Positions 40,229-47,999 of a stretch of 59,924 bases of DNA are shown here, in pieces. The notes beneath the pieces are model-generated. The model had not been told where the DNA came from. It did not search any database and saw only the letters and a program-made list of their open reading frames with translations. The stretch is from an uncultured Acetatifactor sp. (GTDB lineage Bacteria > Bacillota > Clostridia > Lachnospirales > Lachnospiraceae): contig CAJUFO010000021.1 of NCBI GenBank assembly GCA_910585615.1, positions 1 through 59,924 on the forward strand, given 5' to 3'. Within the stretch, counting starts at the first letter, position 1, and each line of letters begins with the position of its first letter. A program made the translations under genes and the position numbers.

Positions 40229-41587
40229 ATGAAGACAGTAATTATGGCCGGTGGCAAGGGGACGAGGATAAGCCCATTATTTCCGGATATACCCAAACCG
40301 CTGATACCAATTACTAACGGTGCCGGTGTAGTTAAGCCTGTGTTGGAATGGGAGATATGCTCCCTCATTGCTCAGGGATTTACAGATATTGTATTAACCG
40401 TTGGGTATAAAGCTCAAGCCATTATTGATTATTTCGGAACAGGTGAAGGATTTGGGTGTCACATCACATATTGGGTTGAGGATGTGCCATTAGGAAATGC
40501 AGGGGCTTTGATTAAATATAGACCAAAGCTCGATTCAGAGCCGTTCTTGCTTCTCATCGCCGACGCGATGTTTGATGTAGACTTTAATCGGATGGTTCAT
40601 TGGCATAAAGAGAAGAATGCGCTTGTGACCCTCTTCACGCATCCGAATTCACATCCGCATGATAGCAGTGTCATCGTAAGTGATTCACAGAATGGTGTCA
40701 CTTTATGGCTTACAAAAGATGATACGAGACCACAGTGGTACAGAAACAGAGTAAATGCAGGCTTACAAGTCATTGATCCTACTGTATTAGATATGATGAT
40801 ACAACGGACTGGACTAACTCCCGAGGATATTGGAACCAAAGATTCGGAAACCGGTAAAGTACGGCGTGTGGACATGGATTCTCAGATTTTGAAACCGCTG
40901 TGTGGTCAAGGGGTCATGTACTGCTATGATTCACCAGAGTACTGCAAGGACATGGGAACTCCAGAGAGGTATGGGCAGGTTAGCAGGGACTTTCAGAAAG
41001 GGACGGTAGCAGCCAAGAATCTGTCTAAACCACAGAAAGCGATTTTTTTGGATAGGGATGGAACCATAAATAAATATGTTGGATTCCTTCGTTCTCCTTC
41101 TGAACTGGAGCTGTGTGATAGAGTGGCTGAAGCGATTAAGAAAATCAATGAGTCTGGTTATCTTGCTATTGTGATTACGAATCAACCGGTTATAGCGAGA
41201 GGCGAGGTTGCTGTCTCTCAGCTTCAGGAGATTCACAATAAGATGGAGACGTTGCTGGGACAGTCTGGAGCATACATTGATGGTCTTTATTACTGCCCAC
41301 ATCATCCGGATAAAGGCTTTGAAGGCGAAATAGCAGAGCTAAAGATTGACTGCGACTGTAGAAAGCCTAAGCCAGGACTAATCCTTCGGGCATCGCAAGA
41401 TTTTAATATAAATCTGAACAACTCTTGGATGGTTGGCGATGGCAAACGAGATATCGAGGCTGGGAAGAATGCAGGTTGCAAGACTGTGCTGCTGACGAAA
41501 GGAGAAAGCGGAGATGGGGAGTTTGGCCAGGATTATAAAGCAAAGGATTTGTTGAGTGCGGTGGAAATGATACTGGCAAGTGATTAA
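40229..41587 (+). CDS. Fused heptose-1-P guanylyltransferase (HddC) and heptose-1,7-bisP phosphatase (GmhB)
   Basis: A 452-residue two-domain enzyme. Residues 1 to about 245 are a nucleotidyltransferase (MAGGKGTRISPLF, the nucleotide-binding loop, then PKPLIPI and LIADAMFD), expected to make GDP-heptose from heptose-1-phosphate. From about residue 270 a HAD phosphatase of the GmhB type follows: FLDRDGTIN with Asp275 and Asp277, VITNQPVIARG, and a zinc loop YYCPHHPD...DCDCRKPKPG, then MVGDGKRDIEAGKNAG. The two steps are normally on separate proteins. Guanylyl specificity is inferred from the HddA and GmhA genes nearby. The start is ATG 40229 after GGAGAAGG. Confidence 0.88.
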   Translation: MKTVIMAGGKGTRISPLFPDIPKPLIPITNGAGVVKPVLEWEICSLIAQGFTDIVLTVGYKAQAIIDYFGTGEGFGCHITYWVEDVPLGNAGALIKYRPKLDSEPFLLLIADAMFDVDFNRMVHWHKEKNALVTLFTHPNSHPHDSSVIVSDSQNGVTLWLTKDDTRPQWYRNRVNAGLQVIDPTVLDMMIQRTGLTPEDIGTKDSETGKVRRVDMDSQILKPLCGQGVMYCYDSPEYCKDMGTPERYGQVSRDFQKGTVAAKNLSKPQKAIFLDRDGTINKYVGFLRSPSELELCDRVAEAIKKINESGYLAIVITNQPVIARGEVAVSQLQEIHNKMETLLGQSGAYIDGLYYCPHHPDKGFEGEIAELKIDCDCRKPKPGLILRASQDFNINLNNSWMVGDGKRDIEAGKNAGCKTVLLTKGESGDGEFGQDYKAKDLLSAVEMILASD

Positions 41588-41725
41588 GAGAATGATGACC
41601 ACACAATAGAATAGAAAACTTAGATTGAAAAGCTGGCCGATAAGGTGCCTTGCTCTGTGACATATAGCCGATGATTACACAATGAAATAAAGTGTGGATT
41701 CTTCGCTAGATTGGAGAAAAGGAAG

Positions 41726-42712
41726 ATGATAATCACAAGAGCGCCGTTTCGTGTGTCCTTCTGTGGGGGAGGTAGTGACTTACCCTCCTTTTATGAACAA
41801 TACGGTGGTTGTGTATTGGGTACGACAATTCGGAAGTATATGTATCTGACTATCCATAATTACTTCCATAGGAATCAAATAAGGCTGAAGTATAGTCAGA
41901 CAGAGACAGTAAAGAACTATGACGAAATTGAGCATAAGTACTTCAAACAGTGTCTGAAGGATTTTGGAATCATGGGGGTGGAAATCAGCTCCATGGCTGA
42001 TATTCCTTCGGGGACGGGGCTGGGATCTTCCTCTTCGTTCACGGTTGCATTGCTTCATCTGCTTCATACTTATAAAGGCGAGTATGTAAGCAAATACAAA
42101 CTGGCTAAGGATGCATGTGAAGTAGAGATAGATAAGTTAGGCGAGCCGATTGGAAAGCAGGATCAGTTCGCTGCTGCGTTTGGCGGCTTGAAGTTTTATG
42201 AGTTCCAGTCGAGCGGTTTTGTGAATGTCGAGCCGATTATCATGAAGCCGGAGAGCTATAAGGAACTTGAAGATAACATCTTGATGTTCTACATCGGTGG
42301 AGTACACTCGGCATCTGCGATTCTTAAAGAGCAAAGCCAGAGTGTGAAAAGCAAGCACAAGACCAAAGTGCAGCAGCAGATGTGCCACCTAACAAGAACG
42401 CTGAAAGAGGAGCTCCAGAAAAACCATGTCGATGCCATGGGGGAATTGCTCCATGAGAATTGGATGCTCAAGAAGTCGTTGGCATCAGGGATTTCCAATC
42501 CTTTTATTGATGAGACATACGAAAAGGCAATGAATGCTGGGGCGCTTGGTGGAAAGCTTCTCGGTGCTGGCGGCGCGGGTTTTATGATTTTCTATGTCAA
42601 GCCTGAGCAACAGGAAAAAGTAAGGAAAGGATTGAGTCATCTCCGCGAAATGAATTTCGAGATGGATAACAGCGGAGCAAGTATTGTGTTTTTTGATAAG
42701 GAGAATATTTGA
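41726..42712 (+). CDS. hddA: D-glycero-alpha-D-manno-heptose-7-phosphate kinase (HddA)
   Basis: A 328-residue GHMP kinase. The first motif is RAPFRVSFCGGGSDLPSFY, typical for HddA; the ATP loop is PSGTGLGSSSSFTVALLHLL; the third motif is GGKLLGAGGAGFMIFY. HddA phosphorylates heptose-7-phosphate to the 1,7-bisphosphate, the step before GmhB. The start at 41726 has GGAGAAAAGGAAG upstream. About 130 bases without a gene separate it from the fused enzyme. Confidence 0.9.
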   Translation: MIITRAPFRVSFCGGGSDLPSFYEQYGGCVLGTTIRKYMYLTIHNYFHRNQIRLKYSQTETVKNYDEIEHKYFKQCLKDFGIMGVEISSMADIPSGTGLGSSSSFTVALLHLLHTYKGEYVSKYKLAKDACEVEIDKLGEPIGKQDQFAAAFGGLKFYEFQSSGFVNVEPIIMKPESYKELEDNILMFYIGGVHSASAILKEQSQSVKSKHKTKVQQQMCHLTRTLKEELQKNHVDAMGELLHENWMLKKSLASGISNPFIDETYEKAMNAGALGGKLLGAGGAGFMIFYVKPEQQEKVRKGLSHLREMNFEMDNSGASIVFFDKENI

Positions 42713-42781
42713 CAATGGGAGTGGTCAGCCTGGCTCGGAAAGCCCATAAGTACTATGGTCTTGGAAAACTAGGGGGGGGTA

Positions 42782-43192
42782 ATGGCAAAACTGATAAAAT
42801 GTATAAATAGAGTTATTTATAGTTGCGATATTGCATATTCAGTTGACATACCTAAATCGACATCAATGCCGCATCAGGGACTAGGCGTAGTCATTCATCC
42901 TGCAGCCAAAATAGGAGAGGATTGCGTGATTTGTCAAAATGTCACTCTAGGGCAGCTGGCTGATGGCCCCCGGATTTTTGCGGGACAAGTAAAGGAAAAG
43001 CACGGAGGGCGTGGGCATGCGCCATCTATCGGAAATAATGTATTGATTGGTGCAGGCGCTTGTATATTAGGCGGGATAATCATTGGAAATAATGTTTCCA
43101 TTGCTGCTAACGCGGTAGTTCTGGATGATGTCCCTGACAATGCGGTAGTAGCTGGAATTCCAGCAAAGATAAAAAAATATAAAACGGTATAG
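42782..43192 (+). CDS. Serine acetyltransferase-like hexapeptide acyltransferase
   Basis: A 136-residue left-handed beta-helix acetyltransferase. Hexapeptide repeats run from HPAAKIGEDCVICQNVTLG to IGNNVLIGAGACILGGIIIGNNVSIAANAVV, ending with VVAGIPAKIKKY. The catalytic His is expected in MPHQGLGVVIHPAA. The short N terminus and its place in the cluster suggest that it O-acetylates a sugar of the polysaccharide rather than serine. GGGGGGG precedes the ATG, with a 69-base gap to hddA. Confidence 0.85.
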   Translation: MAKLIKCINRVIYSCDIAYSVDIPKSTSMPHQGLGVVIHPAAKIGEDCVICQNVTLGQLADGPRIFAGQVKEKHGGRGHAPSIGNNVLIGAGACILGGIIIGNNVSIAANAVVLDDVPDNAVVAGIPAKIKKYKTV

Positions 43193-43200
43193 GAAAAAAT

Positions 43201-44148
43201 ATGAACATTCTAGTTGCGGGTGGAGCAGGATTTATAGGCTCTCATTTGACAGACATTTTATTATCAGAAGGCAATGCAGTTATTTGTGCTGATAAGCTTA
43301 TCATGGGAGATAAGAATATTAGCCATCTTAAAAAGAGGGGCGACTTTAAATTATATGAAGTGGAGTTGGCTGATCAGGCTAAAGTCGATCAAATTTTTTC
43401 AGAGAACGCCATAGATATCGTATATCATCTCGCTGCTAACTCTGATATTCAAAAAGGCGGTAAAGAGCCTTCTATCGACTTTGGAGATACATTGCTCACA
43501 ACAAGAGCGTTGCTAGAGGGAATGAGAAAAGCAGATGTGAAGAAGATGTTCTTTGCATCTACATCGGCCGTCTATGGTGAGATGCCTGATGTCGAACTGA
43601 CTGAGACGACGGGCGGCTTAATGCCGGTTTCTTATTATGGCGGAGCAAAATTGGCATCTGAGGCATTGATAAGTTCCTATGTCTCTATGTGCGACATGAG
43701 CGCGGTTGTTTTCCGGTTCCCTAATGTTATCGGGCCGAGGCTGACACATGGTGCAGTATTCGACTTTATCAGAAAGCTTAGGAAGAATCCGACTGAGCTT
43801 GAGATTCTTGGAGATGGAACACAGTGCAAGCCATATATCTATGTTCTTGATCTTGTGGAAGCTATTATGAAACTTACGAAAGAATTTATGCCTGGTGAGG
43901 TTGTATACAACATCAGTGTAAACGGTTCTGGAACTACAGTTACGCGTATTGCTGAGATTGTGGTCGAGGAACTCGGGTTGAGTAATGTAAAGTTCAACTA
44001 CACAGGTGGAAATCGTGGCTGGAAGGGCGACGTACCGAGATTCAGCTATGATATATCAAAGGTGCTGTCGACTGGCTGGTCACCGAAGCATACATCTGAT
44101 GAGGCTGTAAGGCAGACAGTAAAGGATGCTGTTAAAGTAGGGATGTAA
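43201..44148 (+). CDS. NAD-dependent sugar-nucleotide epimerase/dehydratase
   Basis: A 315-residue extended short-chain dehydrogenase. The NAD fold starts with VAGGAGFIGSHLTDILL, the catalytic site is seen in FASTSAVYGE and YYGGAKLASEAL (Tyr and Lys of YxxxK), and PNVIGPRLTHG, DGTQCKPYIYVLDLVEA follow. The class contains UDP-glucose-4-epimerase and related enzymes; within this cluster it could act on GDP-heptose or on another NDP-sugar. It starts eight bases after the previous gene. Exact reaction unknown. Confidence 0.9.
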   Translation: MNILVAGGAGFIGSHLTDILLSEGNAVICADKLIMGDKNISHLKKRGDFKLYEVELADQAKVDQIFSENAIDIVYHLAANSDIQKGGKEPSIDFGDTLLTTRALLEGMRKADVKKMFFASTSAVYGEMPDVELTETTGGLMPVSYYGGAKLASEALISSYVSMCDMSAVVFRFPNVIGPRLTHGAVFDFIRKLRKNPTELEILGDGTQCKPYIYVLDLVEAIMKLTKEFMPGEVVYNISVNGSGTTVTRIAEIVVEELGLSNVKFNYTGGNRGWKGDVPRFSYDISKVLSTGWSPKHTSDEAVRQTVKDAVKVGM

Positions 44149-44209
44149 AACAATATATGTTTTGGACATATAGCCATAGACGCATGGCTCGAGAAGCGGA
44201 GGAATTACC

Positions 44210-44836
44210 ATGAAATATTTAGGCGAACTGCAGGCTTACCGCAATCGAGAGATTGAGGCTTATAAAAGACTTGATCTTGAAGCGGTAAACACCGTTATGA
44301 ATGTACTAGAGAAAGCGAGACTTTCTGGGAAGCATATCTTCATTTGTGGAAATGGAGGCAGCGCGGCAACGGCAAGCCATTATGCAGGAGACTTTAATAA
44401 GGGTGTCAACATGGGGTTGCTGGGAGTTGACGGGTATAACACTGATGGACTATCCAATGCAGAAAAAATGAAGGGAATTCCTCTTTATAACTTTGAGTGT
44501 CTCTCTGACAACATTCCGACTATGATGGCTGTAGCGAATGATGAATCCTATACAGAGGCATTTAGGTTTCCGCTTTCTGTGAAGATGAAGGAAGATGACA
44601 TCTTAATCGGTATTTCAGGATCCGGTAACAGTGTTAATGTTATTAACGCTATGGAATATGCGAAAGAACATGGTGGAACGACAATAGCTATCGTTGGCTA
44701 CAGTGGTGGCAAGATGAAGAAAATGGCTGATTACACTATTCATGTTGATATAAATGATATGCAGATTGCTGAAGATTTACACATGGTTCTTGGCCACATG
44801 ATGATGTGGGTCTTGAGTTATGGAAAAGGATGCTAA
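44210..44836 (+). CDS. gmhA: Phosphoheptose isomerase (GmhA-like)
   Basis: A 208-residue SIS-domain protein. Sequence marks are HIFICGNGGSAATASHYAGDFNKG, MMAVANDESYTEAF, the SIS phosphate loop LIGISGSGNSVNVINAMEYAK and the C-terminal MQIAEDLHMVLGHMMMW with the conserved Gln/Glu and His that bind metal or substrate. GmhA turns sedoheptulose-7-phosphate into D-glycero-D-manno-heptose-7-phosphate, the first step of the pathway with HddA, GmhB and HddC encoded just upstream. GGAGGAA precedes the ATG. Confidence 0.9.
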   Translation: MKYLGELQAYRNREIEAYKRLDLEAVNTVMNVLEKARLSGKHIFICGNGGSAATASHYAGDFNKGVNMGLLGVDGYNTDGLSNAEKMKGIPLYNFECLSDNIPTMMAVANDESYTEAFRFPLSVKMKEDDILIGISGSGNSVNVINAMEYAKEHGGTTIAIVGYSGGKMKKMADYTIHVDINDMQIAEDLHMVLGHMMMWVLSYGKGC

Positions 44837-44854
44837 AGCTGGAGGGTATAGGCT

Positions 44855-45604
44855 GTGATAAACACAAACAGGATTCCGTTCCTGAATACATATATTGACA
44901 ATTTAACTGCCAAGGAAGCGAAATCATGTGTGGATCAGCTGATAAATGAACCGGGTTATCGTTATGTGGTTACCCCGAATTCAGATATCATTGTAAAAAT
45001 GCAGGATGACCCGAAATTGAAGGAAGTCTGTGAAAAAGCGGATTTGATTCTCACTGATGGACAGATTGTAGTGAAAATTTCCAGAAAGGGCAAATATCCG
45101 ATTAAGGAAAGAGTAGCTATGACCGATTTCGTGTGGGATGTTATGAATCTTGCTGATGAAAAGGGATATAAAGTATTTCTTTTTGGTGGCAAGGAAGATG
45201 TTCTTAAGAAAGCAACCAAAAGAATTAGAGAAAAGTATCCTAAACTGAATATTGTTGATTCATATTCTCCGCCGTTTGGCTTTGAGAAAAACGAAGAACA
45301 ACTGAAGATAGCAAATGAACGAATCAAGGCATCTTGCGCAGATATATTGGTAGTTTTTCTCGGCTGTCCAAAGCAAGAAAAGTTCATTGCAGGGAACAAA
45401 GACCATTACCAGGTTCCTGTATCAATCACAATGGGGGGTTGTGTAGACTTTATAGCTGGTGGAGTTAAGAGGGCTCCGCAGTGGATGCAAAATGTTGGAC
45501 TCGAGTGGTTTTACAGATTTCTTCAGGAGCCAAAGAGAATGTTTAGACGGTATTTTGTTGACGATATAAGGATTTTTGGATTGGCTAGGAAATACAGAAA
45601 GTAG
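44855..45604 (+). CDS. WecG/TagA/CpsF family glycosyltransferase (GT26)
   Basis: A 249-residue membrane-associated GT26 transferase, which in TagA adds ManNAc to a GlcNAc-PP-undecaprenol. Motifs: VVTPNSDIIV, LILTDGQIVV with the catalytic Asp, FLGCPKQEKFIAG and TMGGCVDFIAGGVKRAP, and a basic C terminus (EWFYRFLQEPKRMFRRYF) that binds the membrane. The start codon is GTG at 44855 with GGAGG eight bases upstream. It would add a sugar early in repeat-unit assembly. Confidence 0.92.
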   Translation: MINTNRIPFLNTYIDNLTAKEAKSCVDQLINEPGYRYVVTPNSDIIVKMQDDPKLKEVCEKADLILTDGQIVVKISRKGKYPIKERVAMTDFVWDVMNLADEKGYKVFLFGGKEDVLKKATKRIREKYPKLNIVDSYSPPFGFEKNEEQLKIANERIKASCADILVVFLGCPKQEKFIAGNKDHYQVPVSITMGGCVDFIAGGVKRAPQWMQNVGLEWFYRFLQEPKRMFRRYFVDDIRIFGLARKYRK

Positions 45605-45693
45605 ATTAGTTGTGGACTCATAGATATCCGATTAGATAAAGTAAATAGTCGGTTTGAAGTTAAGGGAGACTGGAGTAATTGGGAGTTGAATAA

Positions 45694-46836
45694 ATGATAA
45701 AAAATATAAGAATCAAGAGATTCTTGGTCAATAATATCTTTCCAATATTTTCTTATATTAACAAAATAATACCAAAGGATGATAGGACAGTTTTTTTTTA
45801 CTGTGCAAATGATGAGCTAAATGACAATTCAGAAGCTGTTTTTAATTATCTTGTGGAACATAGATATAATGAAAGATACAAAATAATATGTGGTGTAGGT
45901 AACCCTAAGAAGTACAGGAACCGTATCATGGACAACGTTTCTTTTATTCCCAAGAGTAAATGCATCCTACAGTATATGAAAAGCGGACATGTTTTATACT
46001 GCATGGGAAAGATGCCTATTAAACCAACAAAAAGGCAAATAGTTATACATATGTGGCATGGGGTGCCGATGAAGAAGATTGGCCTTTTATCTAATGTCAG
46101 TAATGGAAAGGAATTTTTCTTCACGTATGTTTGTGCACCTTCTGAAACTTGGAGGCCAATAATGGCGGCAGCATTCGGGTGTCCTGAAAAGAATGTTTGT
46201 ATATGTGGAGAACCAAAAGCGGATAAGCTTTTGATACCCAAGAAAGAATGTAAGGAGAAGCTTGTCATATGGGCGCCAACCTTTAGACAGTCTGAGTATT
46301 TGGGATATAACGATTCCAAACAGGAGAACCTATTGCCGCTCTTTAAGCAATGTGAGTGGCAAGAACTAAATGCTTATTTGAAAAAGTGCAATGTTCGAAT
46401 GATTGTGAAGCTTCATCCTATGCAAGATTTAAGGGGACTTACATCACTCAAGCTATCTAATTTTGAAATATACGGGGCAGAGGCTTTTGCAAAAGAGAAA
46501 GGGGACATTTTTGAAGTAATGGCTCAGTCTGATGCTTTAATCTCTGATTATTCAGGCGTATTCCTTGACTATTTAGTGTTAAACCGTCCGATTTGTTATG
46601 TGCTGGATGATTACGAGGACTATAAAAACACAAGAGGATTTGTGTTTGAGAATCCGTTAGAGTATATGCCTGGTCAAAAGGCATATGTAAAAGAGGATTT
46701 ATTTACTTTTATAGATGATGTAGCTAATGGAGTAGATTCATACTTTGAAGAACGGAAAAATGTGAATGTGCGAGTTAACAAATATTCAGATGGAAAGAAT
46801 TGTGAGCGAGTCATAAAAATTGCAGGGATTAGCTAG
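45694..46836 (+). CDS. CDP-glycerol glycerophosphotransferase family protein
   Basis: A 380-residue transferase of the TagB/TagF family, without the N-terminal glycosyltransferase domain. Motifs are HMWHGVPMKKIG, APTFRQSE, VKLHPMQD, and LISDYSGVFLDYLVLNRP. These enzymes attach glycerol-phosphate or ribitol-phosphate from a CDP-activated donor. The cluster has no CDP-glycerol gene but does have genes for a CMP-activated phosphonate, so the donor may be a CMP-phosphonate (inference). The gene follows GT26 by 89 bases. GGGAGTTG precedes the ATG. Confidence 0.88.
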   Translation: MIKNIRIKRFLVNNIFPIFSYINKIIPKDDRTVFFYCANDELNDNSEAVFNYLVEHRYNERYKIICGVGNPKKYRNRIMDNVSFIPKSKCILQYMKSGHVLYCMGKMPIKPTKRQIVIHMWHGVPMKKIGLLSNVSNGKEFFFTYVCAPSETWRPIMAAAFGCPEKNVCICGEPKADKLLIPKKECKEKLVIWAPTFRQSEYLGYNDSKQENLLPLFKQCEWQELNAYLKKCNVRMIVKLHPMQDLRGLTSLKLSNFEIYGAEAFAKEKGDIFEVMAQSDALISDYSGVFLDYLVLNRPICYVLDDYEDYKNTRGFVFENPLEYMPGQKAYVKEDLFTFIDDVANGVDSYFEERKNVNVRVNKYSDGKNCERVIKIAGIS

Positions 46837-46851
46837 AAGAGGCATGGACTT

Positions 46852-47937
46852 ATGAAGGTACTCATTATCATAACAACAGAGTTTGTACCATATGGCGGCT
46901 TAACAACGGTCGTTATGAACTATTATAGAGCACTTGACAAAACAGGAATAGCAATAGATATTGCCTCTACGAATAAAGCTCCTGAAGTGCTGTCAAAAGA
47001 ACTGCAAAACAATGAATCAAAATATTACAGTTTGGGGAGAAGAAGTGATATCCTTTCTTATACAAGGAAACTGAATGAGGTATTTAAGAATCATTATGAT
47101 GTTGTTCATGTGCATGGCAATAGTGCAACGATGCTTCTTGAATTACTCCCGGCAAGAATTAATTGTGTACGCACAAGGATAGTTCATGTACACACAACAA
47201 AGACACAACATCCAGTACTGCAAAAAATTATATATCCGTTTTTTAGAAAATTTTATGACAAAGCGGTGGCAGTATCTGAGGATGCTGGGGAATGGCTGTA
47301 TGGAGATGACTATATAGTCCTCAATAATGCAATTAATGTGAAAAAATATGCGTTTTCTCTTCAAAATAGAGAGAAGATACGGAATAGTTTAGGCATTTCT
47401 TCGCAGACATTTGTTATTGGCAATATAGGCAAACTTAACTTCCCAAAAAACCATCAATACCTTCTGGAAGTGTTCTTTAGATTCAAAAGGAGTATAGATG
47501 ACTGTAAGTTGATTGTTGTGGGTGGCGGAGAGCTTGAAGACGAACTGAAGAAAAAGGCAGTTGAACTTGGAAGTGGAAAAGATGTGATTATTACAGGAAT
47601 GATAGATGATGCTAGTGAGCATATACAAGCCTTTGATTTTTTTGTATTCCCATCAAGATTCGAGGGATTGGGATTAGCATTGATTGAAGCACAGGCCTCA
47701 GGTCTAAAATGTCTTATTTCTGATAGAGTGCCTAAAGAGGCCGTTGTTACTAATCAAGTAAAGGTCATGAGTATAGATGACAATGCCGATGAATGGGCTG
47801 ATTATATTGTTCAGAACATGTATTATGATCGAATCAAAAATTCTAAAAGTGCTGCTGAATCAATAAAGTCACACGGCTTTGATATTTCTATAGAAGCTGA
47901 AAAATTAAGAGATTTATATTTAAATTGTTTGGAGTAG
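46852..47937 (+). CDS. Glycosyltransferase family 4
   Basis: A 361-residue GT-B glycosyltransferase. The acceptor half opens with EFVPYGGLTTVVMNYYRAL and the donor half has VIGNIGKLNFPKNHQYLLEVF, KLIVVGGGELEDELKK and the donor-binding E-x7-E in FPSRFEGLGLALIEAQASG. It is cytosolic and adds a hexose to the repeat unit. Donor and linkage are not predictable from sequence. It begins 15 bases after the phosphotransferase gene. Confidence 0.93.
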   Translation: MKVLIIITTEFVPYGGLTTVVMNYYRALDKTGIAIDIASTNKAPEVLSKELQNNESKYYSLGRRSDILSYTRKLNEVFKNHYDVVHVHGNSATMLLELLPARINCVRTRIVHVHTTKTQHPVLQKIIYPFFRKFYDKAVAVSEDAGEWLYGDDYIVLNNAINVKKYAFSLQNREKIRNSLGISSQTFVIGNIGKLNFPKNHQYLLEVFFRFKRSIDDCKLIVVGGGELEDELKKKAVELGSGKDVIITGMIDDASEHIQAFDFFVFPSRFEGLGLALIEAQASGLKCLISDRVPKEAVVTNQVKVMSIDDNADEWADYIVQNMYYDRIKNSKSAAESIKSHGFDISIEAEKLRDLYLNCLE

Positions 47938-47999
47938 GGTAGTAGGTAACACATAATCCTAGATTGATTCAGTTCGAATAAATGAAAGGAACAAAAACG

